Positions 17,790 to 27,200 of a stretch of 64,000 bases of DNA are shown here, in pieces. Made by a program: the position numbers and the translations under genes. The notes below the pieces were generated by a model. That model ran no database searches, had not been told where the DNA came from, and saw only the letters and a list, made by a program, of their open reading frames with translations. This DNA is from Paenibacillus silviterrae. GTDB lineage: Bacteria > Bacillota > Bacilli > Paenibacillales > NBRC-103111. Position 1 is the stretch's first letter, and every line of letters starts with the position of its first letter. Where the stretch lies: the NCBI RefSeq assembly GCF_030167925.1, contig NZ_JASKUT010000002.1, positions 62,001-126,000 of the forward strand. The letters are read 5' to 3'.

Positions 17790-20642
17790 ATGAAAGGTGA
17801 AAAACTCTTAATCAACGTTTCCCGCCTCCTCGCAGTCATCATGCTGTTCTCCGTATTCGCGTTTGCCCCCGTCCCGGCTGCCGCGGCCGAAAGCGAACGG
17901 ACACTTGTCTGGAATGGCGACGCCGACAAAGATGTAGCCCTGAAAGTCGAAGGTGATGCGAACTTAACCCGCGTCAACGCTTCCGGACCCAAGATTACAT
18001 CTAACGCCAATAGCAGTGATTTCCCCGGCATCTATTTCATTTTTGATGCAAAACAGAAGGACAAAGGCTTCTTGAAAGTCGATGCCAAGGTATTTAAGAA
18101 ATTTGTGAGCTTCACAGTAACCACAAAAGAAGGCAATGCCTACACGGATTACTTGATTGCCCCCGTATTTGGTCAGAAAAAAACCAGCGACGATTGCTAT
18201 GTGTTCTTCCTCGATAACGTAGCGTCCGCCAGAAATATCAACATGGTTTTCATCGATGACGCAATTCTGACTCCTCTTGAGAGCGTCCCGTATCCCGAAA
18301 TTATGGTTGAATTGAACAACCTCATTGCACAAGCCGAAGCTTTAAAAGCCGGCAACAAGGAATTCCCGCTCCAGATTAGCTATACTGACAACGGATCCGA
18401 TGTGAACAAAGCTTTCCCTTGGGTGTATGCAGATGAACTCGAGGGTCTTGATAACGTGATTAAGTTCGCGCGCAATGCACTCATTCCGTGGGCCGGCGAA
18501 GCCATAGCCAGTCTTAAAGACGCAATAGTGAATTTCACTGGAAAGATCAAAGCGGACGGTTCCAATCCCTATTTCCGTCTTGATCCGGGTCCTGGTAAAC
18601 AGGCTATAGAAATTACCGCGCCCACTAATGTCTGGACCGCAAGAACACCGCTAGACAACCGTGTCCCCGCCAACTTTGCTGGCGGCACATTCACAATGAT
18701 TCCGTATCCTTTTGCAGATTCCGCTGGTAAAGCTGATGTGCTCCAGATCAATTACGCCCATAACGGAACAAGCGTGTTCGGCGGAATCAGCCTTCAATCT
18801 CCGTTGTCCAAGACTGTAAATGTCCCCATCGGCTCCAATATTGAGTTTGATGTGTACTATCCCAAGAGCGCGCAGGGAAAATACATGAGGTGGAGAATCA
18901 GAAATGCCAACTCAGACATCGATACTTACCTCAGGGAATACGAGTACAACAACCTTAACCCCGACTGGGTTGGCAGCTACAACGGTGAAACCTGGTTGTT
19001 GAAGCACACCAGCATTACCGCTACAGTAGGCACTTCCTCGAACTTCATTCTTGAGCTCCATGGCGAGAACGGCCGTCCCGCAGAGACCGGTATGCTTCTT
19101 GTTTCCAATATCAGAATAACCGCACCCGATCCAAATGGAGTTGCGCTTCCCAACGTTGAGAACAAGGAAAACCAGAGTGTCGTAGCGCCTTTAAAGAGTG
19201 TTTATAACAAGGAAAACGGCCTGTTCATGGTCGGCGCGATCGGTACCGGAGCAGTAACCGGAACCAGAGCCCGGCACTATGAAATCTTTGTCGACGGCAA
19301 CAATCTCAAGGCCGATGGAACGCATCCCCGTGGCCCGAACTGGCTGAAAAGCGTTAGTGGCCAGGCCCTGAGCGGCGCAGCCACCACCCCTGGTTTAGGT
19401 GAATACAGTTTTCCGACGAACTCTTATCAAGCGATCAGGGATTCCGGAACTCCCGGACAATACAAGGCTCACGGCCATGTTTTGGCATGGTACAACCAAG
19501 CCCCTGCATGGATGAGACAGATTGCTCCCGCGACCCTTTCCTTAGGATATAATGGCACAACCGATTATTATGGCTTGGGCAACGGCGTTACAACCACAGT
19601 TAAGGTAGATAAGGAAATGGCCAGAAGAGTGCAGTTTAACCACACGATGTATGTGATGCGGCACTTCCTGACCACCGATACGAAGTATGGCTCAAGCGTA
19701 TCCCGCGGAGTAATCCCCTTCAATTCATGGGACGTACTCAACGAAGAGGTTCACGAAAGCCGTCACAGCGAAACCATCCCTGCGAATCCGAACAGTTGGA
19801 GACAGACCCTCAAAAACACCAACTGGCTTGCTGCAATGTCCGATGATCTAATAGGCGGCGACATCTCCGAGCATTACATTTACTTGCTCTTCAAGTACGC
19901 CCACATCGCGGCCCCCAACGCCCGGATGGCGGCGGCTTACAAAGCCAACTACGCAGGTCTTCCGGAGTACATGAAGCGCGACGGACACGACAATGCCGGC
20001 AGCATTGATGCCTATATCGTTGACACTCCTCCGAAACTGACCTACAACGATTACGACATTTCTAATCGCACCAAAGCGAGGACTGTATACAACATGGTTC
20101 GCGCACTGAACACCGCCTGGCTCTCCGATCCGCTGTATGACGGAAGACCCCTTATCGAAGACATCGGTATCCAGGGACACGATTCGATAGGAAAGACCCT
20201 AGCAAGCGATAACCAATATGCCATGGCTCTCTATGCCTCACTCGTTGACCAGGGCCTTCTATCCGGTATTGCCTATTCAGAACTTGACCTTAAGTTACCG
20301 ACTACCACCCCCGGCGGCGGCGCAACCGCTCCCGCAGTGCTCAATGTCAGACAGTCTGACGCCCTTGGTTATCAGTACGCGCTGATGTACAAACTGTTCA
20401 CCAAGTTCGCCCCGTACATCGATCACATCATCAGCTGGGGGGTGTCCGGTTCAGGATGGCAGGGAAGCTATGTGCTGTTTGACAGTCAGAGCAATGCCAA
20501 TGCCGGCTACTATGGCGCCATGAATCCGGACAGATTCGTTCTTGGACATTCATACCTAGATGATTACTTTAAAGGCGAATACGAGAAACTCCAGAACGGC
20601 TATCAAATCGACCTTGGCGATCTTGGAATCTATACACGCTGA
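17790..20642 (+). CDS. Secreted GH10 endo-1,4-beta-xylanase, multidomain, no cohesin or dockerin
   Basis: A 950-residue exported xylanase. Signal peptide 1-33 (ends PAAAAES). An unassigned N-terminal domain (36-170), a helical link, and a carbohydrate-binding-like beta-sandwich (about 258-445) precede the GH10 barrel (about 465-935). The barrel shows AHGHVLAWYNQAPAWM, acid/base Glu in NSWDVLNEEVHES (about residue 651), DIGIQGHDS and nucleophile Glu in GIAYSELDLKL (about 830). It ends without dockerin, cohesin or SLH repeats, unlike most other secreted enzymes here. Its codon choice looks different: many C-ending codons (CCC, GTC, ACC) and AGA/AGG arginines, against G-ending codons and CGN in neighbours, suggesting transfer. 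Start ATG with AAAAGGAG upstream. Confidence 0.92.
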   Translation: MKGEKLLINVSRLLAVIMLFSVFAFAPVPAAAAESERTLVWNGDADKDVALKVEGDANLTRVNASGPKITSNANSSDFPGIYFIFDAKQKDKGFLKVDAKVFKKFVSFTVTTKEGNAYTDYLIAPVFGQKKTSDDCYVFFLDNVASARNINMVFIDDAILTPLESVPYPEIMVELNNLIAQAEALKAGNKEFPLQISYTDNGSDVNKAFPWVYADELEGLDNVIKFARNALIPWAGEAIASLKDAIVNFTGKIKADGSNPYFRLDPGPGKQAIEITAPTNVWTARTPLDNRVPANFAGGTFTMIPYPFADSAGKADVLQINYAHNGTSVFGGISLQSPLSKTVNVPIGSNIEFDVYYPKSAQGKYMRWRIRNANSDIDTYLREYEYNNLNPDWVGSYNGETWLLKHTSITATVGTSSNFILELHGENGRPAETGMLLVSNIRITAPDPNGVALPNVENKENQSVVAPLKSVYNKENGLFMVGAIGTGAVTGTRARHYEIFVDGNNLKADGTHPRGPNWLKSVSGQALSGAATTPGLGEYSFPTNSYQAIRDSGTPGQYKAHGHVLAWYNQAPAWMRQIAPATLSLGYNGTTDYYGLGNGVTTTVKVDKEMARRVQFNHTMYVMRHFLTTDTKYGSSVSRGVIPFNSWDVLNEEVHESRHSETIPANPNSWRQTLKNTNWLAAMSDDLIGGDISEHYIYLLFKYAHIAAPNARMAAAYKANYAGLPEYMKRDGHDNAGSIDAYIVDTPPKLTYNDYDISNRTKARTVYNMVRALNTAWLSDPLYDGRPLIEDIGIQGHDSIGKTLASDNQYAMALYASLVDQGLLSGIAYSELDLKLPTTTPGGGATAPAVLNVRQSDALGYQYALMYKLFTKFAPYIDHIISWGVSGSGWQGSYVLFDSQSNANAGYYGAMNPDRFVLGHSYLDDYFKGEYEKLQNGYQIDLGDLGIYTR

Positions 20643-20690
20643 TTCCTATAATTTCAACTCGCTAAAACTTCGAGCAGCGCCACTGTCTCA

Positions 20691-20721
20691 GGCTCCGGGG
20701 GATTACTCTCCTCCCGGAGCC
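20691..20721. terminator. Shared hairpin between convergent genes
   Basis: GGCTCCGGG and CCCGGAGCC form a strong stem between the GH10 gene and the minus-strand binding-protein gene. No clear T-tract is present on either side. Confidence 0.55.
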
Positions 20722-20774
20722 GAGGCAGGCGGTCTCTGTCATCGGACTTTGAGGTTCTGAATCGCGGCCGCTCA

Positions 20775-22082
20775 TCACCGGGGGGCTACGAGAGAGGTTT
20801 TCTTATAACCATTCGCGGCGGCTCTCAATTTTTCAAAGGCTTCCTCCGGTGTAATTTTGGCGAATATCAGTTGATCCCGAATCATTGCGTAATCTTTTTC
20901 AATATATTCCGCGAAGCCTTGGGGTTCCGGACTGTACATTTGTCCATCTTGTAAGGTCGCATAGTAAAGCTGCATCCCAATCTTATCCCCTCGACTAAGA
21001 TAAGCTTGAATTGAATCAGCAATCTCGGAGTTCGCAGGTACCCCCCTGGTGGTTCCAAGAATTTGCGCGGCTTCAGGGTCGTTTAAGAACCAATTCAGAA
21101 ACTTTAATGATTCCACCTTCTGATTAGAATAAGCTGAAACGCTGAAGTACATGGAAGGCTTGAACCATCCGCCCGCTTCGGTACTGCGAGGTGCCGTGAC
21201 CATTTCGTACACATTTGGGTTGCCTCTGTCCCAGCTGAGAAACTCGCTAGTATAGGCATCGCGGATAAGGATCTTACCGTTACTCAACAAGTCGGCAGTG
21301 CCCCTGTCGGTTAGGTTTAATGCCTCGGGGACGACAATGCCATCTTCTCGCAGCTCCTCGAATTGCTTCGTCCACTGAAGAAACGTATTCTTGTCGATAT
21401 TAAACAATCCGTCTTTGGTGATGATAGGACCTTTGCCTTGTGCATATTGATATGCACTGTACATGAAGTAATCACCGGCATAATACTTAGTAAAATATTG
21501 GCCTTCTTTGGCCACTTCCTTAAAGCTCCGCGCCAGCGCAAAGAAATCATCCCAAGTCCATCCATTCCTAGGCAGAGGCAGGCCAAGATTCTCCATTGCC
21601 TTTTTGTTGTAAATCATTCCGTAGGCTACCGATCCCAAAGGAACGGCATACGGTATATCATTACGTTTTCCGATGTCCAGAAGCTTAGGATCTACTTTGC
21701 TTAGGTTTACACTTGATAAATCGGCCAGCAAGTTTTTTGAGGTCCAATCGGCTATCCAACTCGGATCCAATTGAATAATATCCGGTGCACGTTTAGCCGC
21801 TTCAAGAGAAGAAAGTTTATCCAAATAACCTTCAATGCCCGAATACTCCGTTTCGAACGTAACGTTTGGATGAATCCTTTTGTACAACTCCAAAGCCTTT
21901 AAAGTAGCATTATGTCTAGGCTGAGAGCCCCACCACATAATCCGCAATTGAATAGGTTCAGACAGCGATGAAGGATTGTTTAAAGAGCCAGTATCTTCTA
22001 TTGTTTTTTTGCAGCCAACCACTAATACCAACAGAGACGCAGAGATAAGGATATTCGTAAATCTTCTGAATAAAGTAGTCAT
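20775..22082 (-). CDS. Sugar-binding lipoprotein co-transcribed with a sensor kinase
   Basis: A 435-residue family 1 solute-binding protein with lipobox LVVGC (Cys about residue 24). It is clearly paralogous to the protein at 31518: IQLRIMWWGSQPRHNATLKA against VKLRIMWWGAQNRHDATLKA, and similar throughout. Its start overlaps the kinase stop by ATGA (22079-22082), so it is translationally coupled to the kinase, and no permease genes adjoin it. That arrangement suggests a sensing partner for the kinase rather than a transport protein; this is inference. It ends GYKKTSLVAPR and two successive TGA codons. A decayed copy of this 3' end is found at 31340-31403. Confidence 0.9.
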   Translation of the reverse strand: MTTLFRRFTNILISASLLVLVVGCKKTIEDTGSLNNPSSLSEPIQLRIMWWGSQPRHNATLKALELYKRIHPNVTFETEYSGIEGYLDKLSSLEAAKRAPDIIQLDPSWIADWTSKNLLADLSSVNLSKVDPKLLDIGKRNDIPYAVPLGSVAYGMIYNKKAMENLGLPLPRNGWTWDDFFALARSFKEVAKEGQYFTKYYAGDYFMYSAYQYAQGKGPIITKDGLFNIDKNTFLQWTKQFEELREDGIVVPEALNLTDRGTADLLSNGKILIRDAYTSEFLSWDRGNPNVYEMVTAPRSTEAGGWFKPSMYFSVSAYSNQKVESLKFLNWFLNDPEAAQILGTTRGVPANSEIADSIQAYLSRGDKIGMQLYYATLQDGQMYSPEPQGFAEYIEKDYAMIRDQLIFAKITPEEAFEKLRAAANGYKKTSLVAPR

Positions 22083-23821
22083 GATTGATCGCCTCCATTT
22101 GGGCGTTTACCCATCTTAGGCATTTGGATCGTAACTATGGTACCTCCACCTTCTCTAGGTGAAACGATAACCCCGCTCTTATCTCCGAAATAGGCGTTAA
22201 GCCGGTCTTTTACATTCCGTATCCCGTAACCACCGCCAATATGATGTTTCTTTGGTTTTTGTGCTTCAGGTGTAAGCCCGACCCCGTCGTCGCAAATCAT
22301 AATTTGAAGAGCATCGTTATTGGATGTGAACGTAATATCTATACAGCCACTGCTTCTGGAATACAAACCATGAATTACAGAATTCTCAACAAATGGCTGC
22401 AGGGTCATTTTCGGAACATACAGCATGTTCAATGCATCTTCTACTTGAATCGAATAATGTAGTCCGTTTTCCAATCGCAATTGCTGGATTTCCAGATAAG
22501 ATTCGATATGCATAATCTCTTCTTGAACGGTTATGAAGCTTTCGCCGTTAGATAAGCTTATTCGAAACATTCTTCCCATAAGCTCCAGAATTCGACTCAT
22601 ATTGTCTTGTCCGGCCGAAATAGCCATCCAGCTTAACTGGTTCAGAGTATTGTAAAGGAAATGGGGGTTAATATTAGCTTGAAGCGCCTCAAGCTCGGCT
22701 TTCCTCTGTTGATCGTATCTTATCTTCAAATCACGATATAGTTCTTCAATTCGTTCTTTCTGTCTCCGGTATCCGGCAAACAAGTAGCCAAACTCATTCT
22801 TATAGTCTTTAGGAAGTTCCGGTTGAGCTTGACCGACGGTATACGAATTCATTGCGTCTACTAATAGTTTGATAGGCTTTGTAAATAGCTTACTTAGCCA
22901 AAGAGTCAGGGCTACAGCCAGCAAAATAGCCGCAACGCCAACGATGCCGATGTTCAAGGCCAGCTTCTTACTGCCTTCTGTTATTTGATCCCATGGGGTA
23001 ATTTCTACGATCGCCCAGCTGGAATTCTGAGGCTTGGAATACACGATAAGCGGTTCGGCTTCTCCGCCGAATGCAGAGTTTCTGATAACGCCGGACTTCT
23101 GCTGCATAGAATTCAGCCACTCTGTAAATCTCATATGATTGGGTACATTTCCTACAGACAAAATTTCTTCACCCGTTGAATTGAGCATCATCCTTGCCGC
23201 CGTACCGGAACGATCCGATAAAATAGTACGAATTTCCTCTGCCTTGATGTGAATAACAATAACACCGCTGTATTGATCTCTATAGTTCATTTTTCGTGCA
23301 AAACTAATGACAGGTACGGGACCTTTAACGCTTATTATCGTATGCTCACCGGACCAAGCAAAATCGCTATGCTGTAATAATTCAAACCATTGCTCCTTGA
23401 TCATGCTTTCGATGGGCCGAAATTGAATGTACTTCACCTTTTCTTCCAGGAAGGGGTCCTTACTATAAAGCGAAACCGCTTGAACCATGGACATGGAATA
23501 GGTTAGATTGGTCAGCATTTGCTCGATTCGTTTGGTTTTGCGGTACTTATCGTATGGCTCTTTGTCAGGCTCCAAAAAAGAGAGTATCTCAGGATCTCGC
23601 GAGATAGAAAGTGAAATTTGTTCAATCATACTGAGCCTTGTTGTAATTTGATTATTTAATTCGTCTAAAAGCCGTTGTTGGTAGCGAGAGCTAGTCTGTG
23701 CAATGACTGCGGATGAAGTTTGATAACTAACGAGAATCGTAATACCCAAAATCGTAACAATCAATAGTAAAAAAATGTAGAAGAAGAGACGCTCAATTCG
23801 GTAAGTTTTAATGAGTTTCAC
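22079..23821 (-). CDS. YesM-family sensor histidine kinase
   Basis: A 580-residue membrane kinase. It has a membrane helix at about 11-33, an extracellular sensing region, a second helix near 290-310, HAMP-like linker, phospho-acceptor motif ANINPHFLYNTLNQL and HATPase boxes (FVENSVIHGLYS, CDDGVGL, GGGYGIRNVKDRL). I chose GTG at 23821 because GAGGAGGCGGCA lies just before it and the resulting length matches the paralogue at 39072 (578 residues, highly similar: YQQRLLDELNNQ against YQQQLLDELNNE). It heads a two-gene operon with a binding lipoprotein and has no response regulator beside it. The likely output partner is the long YesN protein at 42393. It is divergent from the large GH30-like gene. 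Confidence 0.9.
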   Translation of the reverse strand: MKLIKTYRIERLFFYIFLLLIVTILGITILVSYQTSSAVIAQTSSRYQQRLLDELNNQITTRLSMIEQISLSISRDPEILSFLEPDKEPYDKYRKTKRIEQMLTNLTYSMSMVQAVSLYSKDPFLEEKVKYIQFRPIESMIKEQWFELLQHSDFAWSGEHTIISVKGPVPVISFARKMNYRDQYSGVIVIHIKAEEIRTILSDRSGTAARMMLNSTGEEILSVGNVPNHMRFTEWLNSMQQKSGVIRNSAFGGEAEPLIVYSKPQNSSWAIVEITPWDQITEGSKKLALNIGIVGVAAILLAVALTLWLSKLFTKPIKLLVDAMNSYTVGQAQPELPKDYKNEFGYLFAGYRRQKERIEELYRDLKIRYDQQRKAELEALQANINPHFLYNTLNQLSWMAISAGQDNMSRILELMGRMFRISLSNGESFITVQEEIMHIESYLEIQQLRLENGLHYSIQVEDALNMLYVPKMTLQPFVENSVIHGLYSRSSGCIDITFTSNNDALQIMICDDGVGLTPEAQKPKKHHIGGGYGIRNVKDRLNAYFGDKSGVIVSPREGGGTIVTIQMPKMGKRPNGGDQS

Positions 23822-23998
23822 TGCCGCCTCCTCATGATAGGTAAGTAAATCAAGGATGATAGATGTGGAGCTTCTTACAATTCTAGCAGAAATTCGAGCC
23901 GTACACGATAGATTTATACAAAGCGATTCTGTATTCGCCATAAGCTTCTGGATATCGGATTGCTTATCCCCAGTTATGCTTCTATTGATTATTATATA

Positions 23999-24069
23999 AT
24001 CGTTCTATTTTATAAAAAATCGTGCATCATTCATATATAAATCCTTTATCCGAGTTGTTACTATTAATA
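23999..24069 (+). promoter_or_regulatory. Promoter module A upstream of GH30-like gene
   Basis: TTTTATAA at 24008, AAATCGTGCA at 24017 and TACTATTA at 24059 match the shared spacing. Over about 70 nt the copy is nearly identical to that at 17538. The remaining divergent region 23822-24284 holds a leader of about 215 nt with nothing else recognised. Confidence 0.78.
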
Positions 24070-24284
24070 ACAGGCAGGACAATAAATTACAGTAGGGGGA
24101 AGGGAGCCGGCAAGCTATTGTCTATCAAGAGACTTGCTTACTCATGCCTTACCGGTTGAAAACTTTAGTTAAAAAAGGGAGGATAGCGGAAAAAACAACA
24201 AATTCGCAGTTCTATGAAAGCGTATTCAAAAAGTGGGCAGTCAACGATGTTAAGTAGATGAAGGCTAAGGGAGGAAAGCGTAGA

Positions 24285-27200
24285 ATGAGTAAAAAGATCT
24301 GGCGAAAGACCCTTGCGATTAAGATGGCCGGCGCGCTCTTGCTGTCTGTCGTCGCTCCTGTTTCGATTTCAAGCCCGGTACAGGCCGCAAACCCAGCGGC
24401 CCCGGTAACGGCGAATTGGTACTCGACTTATCAAACTATGGATGGCGTTGGCGCAGCGTATGCATACACCGATTCCGTCCATATGCTGCAGCTGGCCAGT
24501 GCAGGCTATCAGGATAAAGTAAGACATCTCCTCGACCTGACGTTCAGCGAAAAGGACGGAACCGGCCACGATATCGTCCGGGTCATTATCGGCGATAACG
24601 GCGGGCTTACCACAACCAACGCCAATGCAAACAGCCCGGGCTTTAACCCTGTTACCGGCTTGCTTGCCGATGTCACCAACCCTGGTTTTGACGTTCAGGG
24701 GAATCCGATTCCCAAAAGAGGATCGGCGGGCCAATACGGCTATAAAATTGAAGCGGAAAATCGATACTATGACGGCAATACCGACAGCATCTGGCCTAAC
24801 GAACCGGAGCATGCCCCGGGGACACTGGTGCCTGTAGAGGGGTTCGTGTGGGATTTTCCATCATGGAATCAACCGATTGCCAATGACGTAGGCGGGCCTA
24901 CCAACCTGCTTAGTGCAAAGGGCAGCGATCCCGTCGTAATCAAAAACGCTCCGCGCACCCGAAAAGAGCTGTTCGACGTGGATCAGGTGTGGACGATGCG
25001 TCAGGCGATGCAGTACGGGGTAACGCAATTCTATGCGTGCACATGGACAGTACCGTACTGGATGAGCAATTCATCCAACAATACCCCCAACAAGATTATT
25101 CGCGGTGACACGGCCACGATCGACGGTAAAATCGTTAAAATTTATTACCAGGCTTATGCCGATTATCTCGTCAATTATATTCGCGGCATGTGGGAGCAGT
25201 GGGGCATTCCGATCACCCATATCAACCCTTTTAATGAGGTTGACCTTGCCGGCGGAACCGCTGCTTATGTCACAGAGCTCATTAACGAATATATTGGTCC
25301 GACTTTGAAGAAATCGATGCAGCCGGGCGGCGCGCTTTATGACATCCAGAACCCGGACGGTAAGACCATTGATTTTATCCCTCAGCTTGCAGCTGTAGAC
25401 GGCACGAATCTGAGTGCATCCCTAAGCAGGGGCGGTCAAGCGTTCTCTCAAACCGACCCGGATAACGCGCTGGACAAAAATCCTTACCTCGACGTGTTTA
25501 CGACTCACCTGTACGGCACCGTCGGCATCGGCACGGATGAAAATAAGCTGTACCATACCGGCGATTTTTCCCGGGCTCCTTTGGATTACACGAAGGATGG
25601 TTCCAAATATCCGGAATATTTGACAAAGTATAAGCTATGGCAGGCGGAGTTCATGAATCAGGATACGGCTGACGGTTCCGCCGGGGCTTATACGCAGCGT
25701 TACGGCAATCAAAACATTAATGATTCCGTGCGCTGGTCCAACCTGCTGACAAACATGTTTACCAGTAATCCGGGCTTCAACGGCTTCGTTTGGTGGAGTA
25801 TGTGGGACAGCAATGGTGCCGATGGCTCCGACCTGATTCGTTTCGTTACGACGAACTCTCAGCAGGAGCCTGGGCGCATCAGCACGTTAACCGGCGAATA
25901 CCGGCTGTTCAAACGCTTCTATGGCTATGGACATTTCTCCCGCTTTATGAATCCGGGCGACGTACGCTTTGATGTAACGCGTGTGCCTGCAGAGGATATG
26001 AATGTCGTCGCCTTCAAAAATCCGAAAAATAACGATTTCGCTATCACGATTACGAACGCCAAAAATGATGACAGTGTTCAGCCTTTGGAATTTACGTTGA
26101 AGGACTTCCCTGCAGGTACTTCGAGCGTAACGGTGTTCCGTACATCGGGAAGCGAGAACCAGAAGAAGCTGGCTGCGATCCCAGTAAGCAACGGCAAGTT
26201 TGTAATTGATATTCCTTCGGCAAGCACCGTCACCGTCGTACCGTCCCAGGGCAGATTTGCAACCTTTAACGGCCTTGACGGAGAACGCGATATTTTCTCC
26301 ACCCTTGAGGCGGAAGGCAATGACAACGGCGTGGCAGGAAACACAACAGGAAATGCAGGCCGTATGAATGAAGCTGTTACACTCTCTAACGGTGGTTACC
26401 TAGCTTACAAGAATGTTAACTTCGCCGATGGCTCCGCGAATGGCGGCGTTGTCCGCAGACACCTGTTATATTTGACCGCGCAGACCAAGTCGGCCAAAGG
26501 CGGATATCTTAACGCTTATGTGCTACCGGTGGGCACCCCTGTGAACGGCGCTGCCGATATCGTATCAAAGGGTACGCGTGTTGCGGATGTTTTCGTTCCA
26601 GCCAACGATAAATACGGCAAATATCAGGACATGGTAGATACGGGCGACCTTAGCGCATACGGCCATAAGGACTTCTATATCGTAGCTGAGACGAACGGGG
26701 CCGGCGAGACCATCACGGTCGACCGCTTCCTGTTTGGTGCAAACGATTCCGACTGGAGTACGGCAGCTAACAACTCGGCAGTATCGATTCCGGGCAACAT
26801 TCTGCTCAACGGTGATTTTGACACGACCACAGCAGCTAGTGCAAGCAATTGGTCTGCAGGTCGATACAATCAGGGAACCTTTGTACAATCCGTTACTGGA
26901 CCAACCTTAACGGCGGATACTATTCAAAGCTACTCGGGTATTTCCCGTTATTTGAAAAACAGCTCTACATCCAGGGTTGCCGGATCAGCTAAAATTTCCG
27001 GAAGGATCGATGCGGCCAACCAGTATGACGGAATGTGGCAGGATGTCACCGGCAAGCTCACGGTGGGCGAGAAATACAACTTCAAGGGATATTTCCTTGC
27101 CATGAAGAGCCGTCCGGAGAGCTATGACTTAGCTGCCGAGAACCCTGGCGACGTGGAAGTCGCGCTTGTATATTACGACAGCAACGGAAATCAGCTTGGC

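Noticed and set aside
23822..23941. Longer N-terminus for the kinase at 22079
   Set aside because: The extra 40 residues have no counterpart in the paralogue at 39072, and a strong GAGGAGG lies before GTG 23821.
24258..24284. Upstream ATG as the start of the GH30-like gene
   Set aside because: It would add nine residues before the signal peptide and lacks a ribosome site, while AAGGGAGG serves ATG 24285.
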